Under the pieces are notes generated by a model. That model had not been told where the DNA came from. It worked only from the letters and a program-made list of their open reading frames with translations, and did no database searches. From the NCBI GenBank assembly GCA_965153455.1, contig OZ234495.1, positions 2,604,001 to 2,668,000 on the forward strand: 64,000 nt of DNA, in the 5' to 3' direction. Positions 37,015-48,566 of this stretch are shown piece after piece. Position numbers and translations under genes: made by a program. The DNA comes from Sphagnum compactum (lineage: Eukaryota > Bryophyta > Sphagnopsida > Sphagnales). The first letter of the stretch is position 1. Every line of letters begins with the position of its first letter.

Positions 37015-38524
37015 CATGTAAATTAGGAGTTTTCCATAGACTGCGGATCTTGGCTGGGTTGCTTTAACATAATAATATTATTATTGTTATTATTTTGTCC
37101 CGTGTCTGGAAGGCCAAAATGAAACATGTTCCAAAATCGATAATTAAAAATTTGGACATGTTTGCGGTTACAACAGAAATTTGTTTGGGCGTGTTTGTAG
37201 ACACAAGAGAGAATTCATGACTAGTCCAAAAATCCAAATTATTCTTTTTAACATTTGTCAATGACAAGAATAAGTACCTATCAATATAATGTCATCCCTC
37301 CAGGGCTAGTTTGGCAACATACTACAAAATAATCTAATAAAATTGATGCACGGTTGTCCATAGATTGAAAATGAGGCATGTTCTTTTATAGGGTTCACCT
37401 TTTAGCTACCCAAGCCATGAATAGCACAAGAGCTAGGGCACACACAAGAGTGGTGAGATGCATGAGTTACATGGTACATCATAGTACATGCCATCAAGAT
37501 TATGGGGCATTTATGATTATTTTGAGTCTTTAACTATTACTATATTTGTGATGAGAATTTGGAGAGGTTGTTTCAAGACCAAGTTGACTACCGAAGGATG
37601 CAAAAAGGGAAAGCGGGAGGCATTGATCATATTTTCATAACAATATCAACACACATTAAATTAGGCTTTTAAAATGTGAAGTTGTATGTGTATAGTTGTT
37701 AGTAGTATTTTATTTTTCATGTGTTGGATGAAGTGTTCTTGGCACTTCTCATCTTATGTTCATTAAAACAAGTGGCAATCAGATGTTTTAGAGGATCAAA
37801 GTTTTTGTTATAACACATAAACTTTTTGCAACATGGGGGCTACATGGCAATTTTCAGAATATAAATTGGGTGGTAACAAGTGTGTTCAAGTTTAATCTTG
37901 ATTTGTGACTTGAATGGAAACCAAAGCCAGAAGACCACAACCAAAACCCAATTTGTGGTGGGTACTATGTAAGAACAATGAACAAGAACGCTAAAAGCTT
38001 GCAATTCATGCAAAATTTGAATGTTAAATGCAACTACAAGATTGACAACACACATAAATGAACCTTTCAGGGGATTTGAACCCCAATCTAATTTTGGATT
38101 CTCCTCAATTATAGTGAGAGGAAGGTTTGCACAAAAAAACAACATTAGTACATACATCTAAAATAATTATGTTTGTTTTGTCATATGCTTCTTATTTCAT
38201 CCCAATGTCAAAAGGTTTCTACTTATAAAAATCCTCTTGCATATTCCAAAAACCCAACCTACAATAGCCCACCAAAGCTTTGTGCACCTACAAATGTTAA
38301 ACCAATCCAATTAACCCCCATCCCACAAACAATTCCATGAACTTCCATTAAATAGTATCAATGAATTCACTTTTGCACTTTCTAAAAACAATTTGGAACA
38401 TCCATCTACCTCAAAGTTGAAAAAAATCAACCAATACAAATGCTCATTTAAAGTAAACACACGAGGCACATAAGACTTTTTTTGAAACTTGGATGATGAA
38501 AAACTTGGCTATTTAAAACTCTAA
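37015..38524. other. AT-rich intergenic sequence
   Basis: No gene supported. A GGGGATTTGAACCCCA word at 38070-38085 is a perfect pol III B-box/T-arm in reverse orientation but I could not find a convincing partner A box. Confidence 0.4.
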
Positions 38525-39783
38525 CTAGTGTTGTTCACCATACCAAGCTTTTCCCTTAGCCCACCCACAAAGTCCAATGTAAAAAGGAAAAAATTGCATT
38601 GTGTAAAATTGTTGTGCATACATGCAAACCACTAGGTCCAAATTTGTGGTCAACAAGTTGTGATGTTTAAATTTCATGAAGCCCACTCTAAAAAATGTGT
38701 GTTCATACTCAACACTATTAAGAACCATCACAATTGTCATCTCCACTAGCTTCACATATTCAAACAATCTAGAAGCAACAATGGCATTAGAAGTCATGCA
38801 TCTCCACATCCTACTGGTAGTGTTTCTAGATTATGCTGGATGCAATGCACCAAGATTGTTGGTCTTCATAGTAATCATGAAGAAAGAAGCTTGTTGATCA
38901 AATAATGGTGAATCCAACAAAGGTCCAACCACAACTCTAAATGGAACTATTATTTTAAGGTGGCAAAAATGTGCTTTCAAAAGTGCTAGGTGACTTGGAA
39001 ATGTTGCTTCTACATCAAGTGCCATCCAATACTAGGGATAAATGATCATAGTAGCATTCATGAACTTTTGGGCAAAAAAACACCTTTCAAGTTCTTTGAT
39101 CAAACTCTCTATTACACACATGTGCATTATTCGTATAGACTACACTACATGTTCCCAATCAGCCCTATTCACCATAGAAACTACTCTAGTCATTTCATCT
39201 ATCTTGTGTAGCATGTACATCTAATAATGAATCTTGAATGCCAAGTACTTAGTTTAAGTCTATGATTCTAACCACAACACAATATGTAAAACATCACAAG
39301 TATGATCCCTCAAGGTGTTGAAGGTTTGAAATTAAGGGTCATCATACTTCTTTTGAAGGTACATGTTATACAAATCACTCACAATGAGTTTGATTGTGAC
39401 CACAAAATCACATACAAAAGTTTCCCTTCCCTAGGCATCTTTGACAAATTTTTCACTAGCTCCAACATGGGTAAAACACATGTCAAACTTGAAACAATGT
39501 CACATTCACAAAGTAACTCATAATTGGTTTTCGTAAGGGAATTCCACATATTGTCTTCATTCATCTTCACAATAAGCAATTTGTATTTAAGCAAAACACA
39601 TTTGGAAGGTGCAAGTATAAAAACCCATAATGTTTTAACATTGTGAAGAATTTTTAGACTTTCAATTTTCACGATTTCTATTAGCTTAATATGTTCAAGG
39701 TGCTTTTTAAAAAAATGAACAAAATACATGTACATTGAAGCAAGCAAGGCATCAATCTTCATAGCAAATGGTAAGTCAGACAA
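38525..39783 (-). mobile_element. Decayed hAT-type transposase
   Basis: Two separated minus-strand frames fit one transposase read 5'-3' on that strand. The first, 39783-39379, reads KIDALLASMYMYFVHFFKKH, then LEHIKLIEIVKIESLKILHN, VKTLWVFILAPSKCVL and NYELLCECD, the helical core (W-x-S/F-x-L-x-P) of plant hAT-like transposases. The second, 38809-38525, reads LNSVEYEHTFFRVGFMKFKH and then LLTTNLDLVVCMYAQQFYT, the C-terminal hAT dimerisation region (SVEDERTFS-type). Frame breaks lie between them. The N-terminal BED zinc finger and the element termini are not visible. An old, inactive copy. Confidence 0.7.
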
Positions 39784-40899
39784 TGTTTGTACAATTAATT
39801 ACAATGATGGACCATGCAATAGATGTTCATCATAAATGATGCATGTTTCTATGTCATTTGAATTATCAAACTAATATTTAAACCTTAAAAACAGTCACAC
39901 CATCTACACCAAAACATACAAATTTCAATCTTAAATCTCCATTTGTTAATCCCCCAAAAATACCCACAAAATCCACCAATATAATGGTTAGCTTGTCAAA
40001 CCCACCACCTTTAATGATCCTTTAGAAATTCAACAATATTGAAATTTTAATCCAATTTTCAACCACATAACAATGGATAGAAACATCCAACTATCAGTAT
40101 CAAAAGTTGTTAACTCATTGTAATTCAATGAATTAAATGAGAATTTTGAATAACATGCCATGTCATAGCCAAAACCACATTGTGTGTGCAATTTGCCATT
40201 TGCCATTCATTATAATCACTCTAGTGCTTATATTGAAAAATAATAACAAATTATATGTATTTTTCATCCTAGCAACCTTTTCTCCATTGATCATTTATTA
40301 AAAATAGAATTAAACATTATAATGGCATAGATTCTTTCATTTTTAGCATGTTGGGTGTTGAAGCTTGTGTAAAATTCACCAATTTTCTGCCCTAAAATAA
40401 AGTGAATACATTTCCTTCTCCCATTATGCTTATTGAGGTCATCCAATTTTGGCACCAATAGCTTCCCCTAATACTCTACCACAATGAAAATCTTACACTC
40501 TCACATGGTGGAGCTTATTGCCTTCTTCTAATACAAGTTCAACCCATGGGAATTTGGTTGCCCATGTATCTTGGAAAAGTCTTTTCATTTCACATTCAAC
40601 TTTCTTTTTATTCTTTTTATATGGGACTGAAATAGGTTAGAAATAACAAGGTCATTAATTTGTGGTAGTTGCATTCACATCTTTAGAAGCAAGAAAGGTA
40701 ATAATACTTGAGCTTGGGCAAGAACTAGAAAGAACAAAGGAATGTAATTGTGCAACATGTCATTAGGACCCAAATGCCAAATCCATAATTGCAAAAAAAG
40801 TGGTACTTGAAGTTTGCAAGGTTCTTCAAGGGAGCCATTGTTGATCAACACACCATAGTATCAATCCCAATAAACACCAACACCCAATATTTCACAAAT
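39784..40899. other. AT-rich sequence beyond the hAT relic
   Basis: It may include the lost 5' part of the transposon, but I see no recognisable motif. Confidence 0.35.
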
Positions 40900-41340
40900 G
40901 TAGCCAACCAACAATTCTATAAACATGTGTAAACAAACAAACAACATTAATACCTTTGTGAATAAGGAAGGCATTACACAAGAAAAATGTTTCGATTTAA
41001 ACCTTAAACCCAATAAAACAAACATCTTGTGCAAAAACATTCTGGAGATGATACCAAACAAGAACTATAGCAAGTCCTTGCACCCAATCAACATTTACAA
41101 CTAAACAAACTATGTTAACACCTTCTAAATGGAAAAGGAATTACAAAAAAATGTTATGGTTTAGACCCTAAAGCCAATAAAATAAACATCAAAGTATTAA
41201 GACATTATTTAGAGATGATGCCAAATAGAAACTACAACCCTTAATTTGTCATGGAAATCATATGTCAAGATATTACCTAGAAATGATGTCAAACATAAAC
41301 AACTTCTTGCACTTAATAAACTCTTGGAAACAAGATCTCT
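40900..41340. repeat. Degenerate tandem repeat of ~180 bp
   Basis: Two and a half units share the ordered words AACAAACTATGTTAA/CAACATTAATACC, AAAAATGTT, CCCAATAAAA.AAACATC and GAGATGATACCAAA, starting near 40920, 41100 and (partial) 41265. Confidence 0.6.
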
Positions 41341-44300
41341 CTAGCCAAAGATTATTAGTTGTAAACACCTATAACAAAATAAACACTAGCAACAAAAACT
41401 TATAACCCAACAAGTAGTTAACATCCTTGAAGAACCCATGTTGCAAAATGTTGTAGATTTGGAAGGTTGGAACATAATCTCCACAAGAGATATGTGCACG
41501 TACTTTCTATTCCATAAAATAAATTGAAGCATGTTAGGTTTTAACATGTGCAAGAATTCAAAACTTTCAAGCACGAACTGTAAAAACTTGCTTATAAACT
41601 AAATAATGTAGGAATGGAAAGCTTACAAGCAAATTCATGCATAGCTTGACATTTTACAAGCTAAATTGACTTGTTGTAACTATGTGCATGCAAAACCCTA
41701 AACTTTCTAGAAATTGAAAGCTTACAAAAAGCATGGAAAAACATAAGTGTGCTTGAATCAAAATCTTACAAGATCGTATAAGTTTCACAAATTGAAATGT
41801 CCAAACACTTTCATAGAAAAGCTTTAAAAGATTGCTTACCCTAAACCTCTAAACAAGAACATGAACAAGGAAAGAATTCGAATACTAGTAGAAGTCAAAA
41901 GGCGATTTACTTGTAATATGTTCAATTGTGAGCTTGAAGCTTTTTAACAATAACAATGTTGATTTTCCTCCACCTTGCAAAACATAAACTTTAAACCATA
42001 AACAATGTATTTATACACCAAAATTTAGATCTTTGTGGATTTCAAGAAAATAGATTTCAATGCTTACAAAGTTTCCAACAAACTTTTCATGTTAAGTTTG
42101 AACTTTCCCATATCTACAACAATTTGCAACAAACATGCAACATAAGGTTACTCACATCTAGCTTGTTACCCCTCTTGAAAATTAATGGGCATTCAATGTG
42201 TGATGATGATTTGTAAGTGACAATACACTTTGTGTAATAGAGCTCCTACACAAGTTGAAAATATTGCAATAGAAGGTAGAAGGAATCCACAATTGCATAG
42301 CAATTATCGATGTGTGATGGGAGGGAGATGATGACTAAAGGAAAAATAGGTGTGCAAAATGATGACGAATGCCATCACTTTTAAAATGTTGAACACAAGG
42401 CATCATCATGATTTAAGAAAATTTGGCAATCACTCACATTCAGCCATTAGTTTGGAGTTGTGACAAATTTGGATTGCCCAATACAATATTGGTGATGTCA
42501 TTTTCAAAAAGGCTCATATTTGGCAATTTTTTCAAAATCAAGATTTTCATTCACAGCATTTCACTAGCATTTGTTGGATTTCATAATCATGCAAACTTTT
42601 GCATCTAAATAAAACACTAGTTCCAAATTCCAAATATGGCCTTGCAAATGCATAAATATTATTTTCATCACAATCTAATGTCTCAAAGTGTATGAGGAAT
42701 TTTCAACAACTCAATATTGTTACAATGTTTTCAACGTTTATCTTTCCCAAAACATTCAAACAAGTTGTATTTAACAATCAATTGTTGAACTAATTTTAAA
42801 TCATTTAGCTTTATAAGATGACAAATTCGACAATATAAATGATGCTATAGAAGAAAAAAAACGTGATAAATCTCACATAGTTGAGTATCAATTGCTCTGT
42901 AGTTGTATAAAATGCTTAATGTTTTGCAAACACATCACTGAATTTTTTTAAACAAGCAAGTCCTATGGACATGATTTTGGGGGGAGGGGCACATGCCCAA
43001 AAATCGAAGCAGGTGCTTGTGTAAAAACAACACTTGTCATCCCCCAATATGATTCCAAGTCTGATTCTTCCAAAAAAATAAATGCAAATATTGGCCAAAC
43101 ACTCATAAGAACCGACTTTGTATATGAAAAGTCTGCACAATAATGATACATCTAGTTTTTTGAGCATCATAGAATTAATGCTTGCAGGAGCTTGATACTT
43201 CCAATTAAAAAGATTAGCTAGTTGGGGAGATAAGAATCAAAGAATCGCCAGTTCCAGATGTATCAAAGCCCTCAAAGGTTGGTTTTCATGAGAGAATGGG
43301 TCATTTTCTGGATGGTTATTTGACCTAAAAAAAGAAAGAAGAACCGTGGCTATATATAGAAGCAGGGTGTTTGATTATTTGATGCTTTCAATGATGGTTA
43401 TCAAGCCTCATACCTGACGGGGCAGGGGGGCTTGGAGGCAGATCCCAGTAACCCACCAACACTGGGGTCTTTGACACTCAAATTTCCCTCCAAATAATTG
43501 TGTCAAAGTTTCTGTGTCCTTACTTTGATATGTGAACATAATGTACAGTGCAAAGTGATCCTGCAAAGTGTGTGTGTGATTGGAGATGGCATATCCGAAC
43601 TGTCAGCGATTCATGTCAGCCACAGAGATACCATAATTAGCTGTAGTTTTGCACCCAGTTAGTCTAGCCATCTTTCATAAGCTTCAAATCTTGGGTCCAT
43701 AGCCTAGCTATCTTGTTATAAGCTTCAATTCTTCAGTCCATATGTCCCTCAGGCACACAATTATTGTGACTTGTGGAGTGAGTTTCAACTCTATTGCTGG
43801 GAGTCACTCATATACCCAAAACACCAATTTTACTTAGAAACCTGAAGAAAGAAGCAACTGGTAAGTTCCAATATAATTTGCATTTAGGTCTTGTGGCATT
43901 AAAAGCTTATGAAAAGCTGGATTTGTTGTTGCAGCTTGACCATGTGGCAAAGCAGTAAATGGATTGAGAAGACCGAAACTCTTTAATAGCTGGCCTCTCT
44001 TGCATGTAGAACATGGAGAAAGCTCATGAGTCAGAGTTCCATAGTGGAAATTCACAAGCTTTGTGTAGGATCCAAGGGTCTGAGAGCAGGCTGTGTTCCA
44101 ATGGAAGTCAAGTTTTATAAAGTAAGAAATATTAGGGCGTTTTTTTGTCAAATTATTGTTCTTGGGTGACTCTTTGCCATGTTGCTAGCACATGAAACAC
44201 AGCTGTGCTCAATGCAAAACTCTTGACTTTTCTGAATTTACTATGTCTGTCTAGTGTGTGAGGACAGATTAGATTGAGTGCATTGAGAGTTCCAGTGTTT

Positions 44301-44599
44301 CTTTGGGGTGTATCTTCACCACTTGCCTACCCAAAAAAAATAATCCAGTGCAACCCATGTAAAGGATTTTTGTGAAAAGAATGCACCAAAGTTGTCAAAA
44401 TTTGAGATTCCCCCCCCCCACCTCCTAAAACTGCCAAAACTAAACCACAAGTTTGAATCAGTTTTTTTTGGGGGATGGGAAATTTTCACAACCTAGCCAG
44501 AAAAGAAAGGAAGATGCAAAAGGTACAAAGTGTTTTTTTTGGGGAAAAGATACACCCAAGTCACCACATTATGAGGGAAAAAAAAAGTCTAAAGTCACA
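41341..44599. other. AT-rich intergenic sequence with minor repeats
   Basis: 43655-43745 is a ~55 bp tandem duplication (ATAAGCTTCAAATCTTGGGTCCATAG and a variant; only key words quoted). A 105-codon minus-strand frame at 43834-44151 has no recognisable motif. I support no gene here. Confidence 0.4.
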
Positions 44600-44920
44600 A
44601 AATTTAAAGAATAGTTTCCAACAAGTTGCCAAAGTATAAGAGGATGCCTAAATTTTTCTACTTTCCCCAAATTTGGCTAAGTACTCCTGTGCACAATTGC
44701 CAACCCACTTCACAAATTTGAAAAAATAAATTAAATAAAAAATTATTGATAATTTTTTTAAAAAAAAAACACTGGTTCCAACATGTCACAGAAATATAGC
44801 CGGATTCTTGATATGTTTTACTTTCTTCTGCCTACCTGTAGCCAAATTTGACTAATTCCTGTTGTGGATGATTGCCTGTGTGGCTACATCACAAAATTGG
44901 GGAAAAAAAACAGAAAAAGA
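44600..44920. repeat. Two tandem copies of the TAGCCAAATTTGG dispersed family
   Basis: Copies near 44610-44730 and 44775-44905 share TTCCAACA.GT..C..A.A.TAT and AGCCAAATTTG.CTAA followed by ATTGCC. Other copies are near 8550-8700 and 27560-27700. Confidence 0.65.
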
Positions 44921-47699
44921 AAGCCACCTATTCAAACTCATAGTAGATATATATATATATAAATCTCTTTGCAATAACTTTGTTAAAATAAGTTCATTCA
45001 TCTATCAAGCACAGGTTGAAATTTTGTCAACATGGTCATTTTATGAATCCCATATTTTCACTATGAGCTACTTACAAATTGGGTGGGTTCAAACTTCACT
45101 TATTTACCTTACCCTAAGGTCGGTTTCGTCATTAAATAATCCTCAAAATAGTGAAATGAAATATTGTGAAAATATGATATTGACATGTTGAAAATTATCA
45201 TAATTATCATATGCTACATTCTGAATAATTTCACTACTCATATCACAATATTATAGTAGATGATGCAAAAATATATAATTTCAAAATTAAAAACGAATTT
45301 ATTTATTTTTGGAAAAAAAAAATTATCCATTTTGTCAATGTGAAAACTGTCCCTGGGCTACTATGATGGTATGGGGGGGGAGTTCCTGAATCCTGACAGG
45401 AAGTTGAAAGACTTTTTGTGGAAAAATGGGCACTCTACTGACCACCATAGTACAAAGCATGTCAGGACAACAATCCAAACCATGTCAACTTTGGCAGGAT
45501 ATTATTCATCATCACTATATAGTCTATATTCATCATCATCATCAACTACCTTACTTCAAGGTTGCAAAAGACCAGCATTTATGTTGTGCATATGGAATCC
45601 ATCTGAAGTTCTGAGTCCCGATGTTAGGTATGCAGGTTTTTGAAAAAAAAAAAAAGACCAAAATCAACGATACATCAGTTTAGGTTATTTCAAAACCCTA
45701 AAAGAATCGACAATGCAATGGACCCCAACCCATAAAGAATTAGCGGTTTTATGGGTGGTTGTTTGATTTTCTCGATTTAATTGAGAACTGTGAATATGCG
45801 TAACCAAACAGTTTGCTTTGATATTTTGAGAACCGTGGCTGTGGATATTTAAAAAACCCCATCCAGGATTTGATGCAATTCTAATACCCACTCAACACTG
45901 GTATGTACTTGAAATGGAGTCAGTGAGTGTGTGGGGGGAGGATGTGTTATGTAGTAGTAGTCTGGCAAGTTCGGCACTTTGATGTCAAATATTTAATATA
46001 TTGTTTCCTAAAATTCTGGCATAATCATTAAAAAATGTATTGGGTGTATTTTCACTTGCTCAATAAACCTTACTAATTTCTCAAAAGTCCTGGATTTGTT
46101 TTCTCATAATTAATTAGGTTATCGCAATATGTTTTAAAAGGAGGATGATTAAATTTGGATTCAAAGCCCTGGTGTAATCTTCAGAAGGGATAGTTACAAC
46201 GTTTACAAGCAACCCAAAAAGAAGTTTTACCACTGGTGCCCAGGTAGGGTGAAATGGCACCAACACTAGTACCAGAGTTAAAAACCCCCAAATTATTTTT
46301 TGGGTTGTTTCTAAACATCATAAAATAGCCTGTCCTATGATTGAATCGGGGTTTATTTGGAGTCCAAATTTAACATTTGTTACTCAAGAAAGTACTCAAA
46401 GAGAGGGTGAAGGTACCAATGTAGGTGCACTGCTTGCTTGCTCGCTGGCTGGATGGCTCACCCAAGGTGAGAGAGATTCAGTCAGATTGAGTGTGAGAAT
46501 AAGAGATCCGAGTCGACTTAATTTAGTTGAGATTCATCAACTACAACAACTTATTCTTGGAGGAAGTTAAACGCGCCTTTAAGAACTATACCGACATTAT
46601 TCACACCCTTACACCACAGAACCATGTGGCCAGTTGCATGGACATCCACCTTGAAGAGTTGTTCAGGGGTTGCTTAGCATCCTGTGTTGCTCGTAACTTA
46701 GTAGTGCAACAGCACTTTTACAACTGTAATAAGGAAAACAATTCAAACACAAGAAACTCGTTGAGCAGAGATGATGGCAAACTAACAAGAAATTATTAAG
46801 TTAGTGACTTTCGTGGAAACTGTGAGGCTGTAGATTTAGTGCTTTTGCAGGAATGCAAAAATAATGTGTGCAGATAAGTGTGTAATTCACACCTATTTAA
46901 TGTCTACTTACATCTAAGTGATGGGTGTTTTGGCACTTTTGTTTCACCTCCAGTTGCTGGGATCGGTGCCTTTTATGATTTATAATGTGTTGGCAGGTTT
47001 AGCTCATCTTTGTGTTGTCCAAGACACACAAGATTTTTTTAAAAATTTATTAATTTTTTGTTTGGGTTTTGAAGAACTTTAAGGCCGTTCGTTTGGATTG
47101 GATTTGGGGAATGAAAAATAATGCATGAATGTGTGTATAATGTAGTTATACTTAGGTTGCAAGCCCCTGCGTGTTTTGCAACTTTTGTTTCAGCTCCACT
47201 TCCTCTCTCTGGATTGGTGTCTTTTGTTAATAAAGTTTGCCAAGTTTTGGGCTCATCTTTGTTTCGGTCATAAACAACACTCAAGAATTTTTTTTGGGGG
47301 TTTGTTGGACACTAATAACCATAGGTAGGTATCAAGTTTTCTTTTTCCCAACCCTAGTAATTGTAGTAGATAGCAGGTTGTCTTTTTCCCCCACAAATTT
47401 TGTTGAGTTTTTAACCTACCCCCAAAAAAAAAAGGGGGAAACTTTTGGAATCCATTTTTAACTAGTGCAAGTTTTCACTAACTTTGCTAGTTTTTGGGAA
47501 ACTTTTGTCTAAATTTGGATATCACAAAAAATGATGAAACAAAAGAAAACCCCAGAAAAAGGGAAAATTAAAAAAATAAAAAAACTTGTTTTGGTGGTTT
47601 CTTCTTGTGCTTGTGTTTTTCTTTTTTTTTTAAAATCCCGGACTGATTGATGACAGGGTTTTTATTTTAAAAATTAGTCATAAATATTTTTTCATTTTT
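44921..47699. other. Intergenic sequence
   Basis: Several short frames occur, for example 46527-46799 with LEEVKRAFKNYTDIIHTLTP, whose composition is gene-like, but I recognise no family and see no clear exon structure. Confidence 0.35.
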
Positions 47700-48308
47700 T
47701 TATTTTTGATTTTGGTGTGTTTGTTCTTGGCACTCTCTCGAGGCCTACTACTGTCACTGCAGTTTCTCAACTGGCCTGCACTTGTGGTGGCGAGTTGCTG
47801 TTTTTTGGTCTCAACTTCTTGTTCAGGACAACACTCCAGTCATTGCAGTATTTGTAGTTTGAAAAGTCCCTGTGTTTTGCTTCGATTGTTGCTGCTATTG
47901 TTGTTGTTGTGCTTTTCCTGAACCCTTGTTTTTTTGCTTTTTGTTTTTTCCCATTTTGAGTCTGTTGAAGAGTTTTGTGTGCACTAAAGCTTCCACCTTT
48001 GAATTCTGGAGACAGGCACACACAGACAGACGGACGGACATGCAGACGGACAGAGAAGAGCAGCAGCATTAGTTGCAGCAGCAGTGTGTTGTGAAGATGG
48101 TTGTTATTGTGAGGTGAGGTAGCAGCTGGAGCTTTGGCAGTGCCTGGTATTGTAGCTCCTTCTTCATCAGCACAGTTTTGTTTTCTTTGGTGGTATGAGT
48201 AGTAGTGTAAAGGGAACTGGCAATTGTTTGGAGAGGTTCCCAACTGCCAAAGCCATTTTGGGATTCAGTGGTCTGAGCAGGTGTGAGCAGGAAGGGAATA
48301 TGTGTTGC

Positions 48309-48341
<33 letters not shown>

Positions 48342-48566
48342 ATCAGCTGCGTGCATTGCAGAAAGCAGGATTTCTAGCGGTTTGGAGCTGCTACTTGCTG
48401 GTGGGTAGGGTGAAGAAGAAGAAGGAGAAGAAGAAAATCAGGAAAAAAAAACACCACAAAACCAAAAAGAGAGTTAGAAACAAGAAAGATTGGGAAGAGA
48501 AGAAAAGTGGAGGCTTTTTGGAGCAGAGTGAAGGAAGGAAGGATTGGTTGTCCAAGGATTTAGAAG
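47700..48566 (+). promoter_or_regulatory. Promoter and leader of the GT47 gene
   Basis: The region changes from AT-rich spacer to GC- and GA-rich sequence. It contains a (GAA)n microsatellite at ~48308-48342 and further GAAGAA/AAGAAG runs to 48500, typical of plant leaders. Open frames here are low-complexity and are not supported as genes. Confidence 0.5.
48308..48342. repeat. (GAA)n microsatellite
   Basis: Nearly perfect GAA/AGA repeat in the presumed 5' leader of the GT47 gene. Confidence 0.9.

Noticed and set aside
38070-38085. Perfect GGGGATTTGAACCCCA T-arm word as a tRNA gene
   Set aside because: No acceptor stem, D-arm or anticodon arm can be built around it; at most a SINE relic.
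43834-44151. 105-codon minus-strand frame as a gene
   Set aside because: No recognisable domain, splice support or gene-like GC change.
44930-44962. Short TA-rich tract as a promoter
   Set aside because: No gene follows; such tracts are frequent in this AT-rich DNA.
47767-48243. 158-codon minus-strand frame
   Set aside because: Composition is Thr/Asn/His-rich shadow of the GT47 leader, with no family motif.
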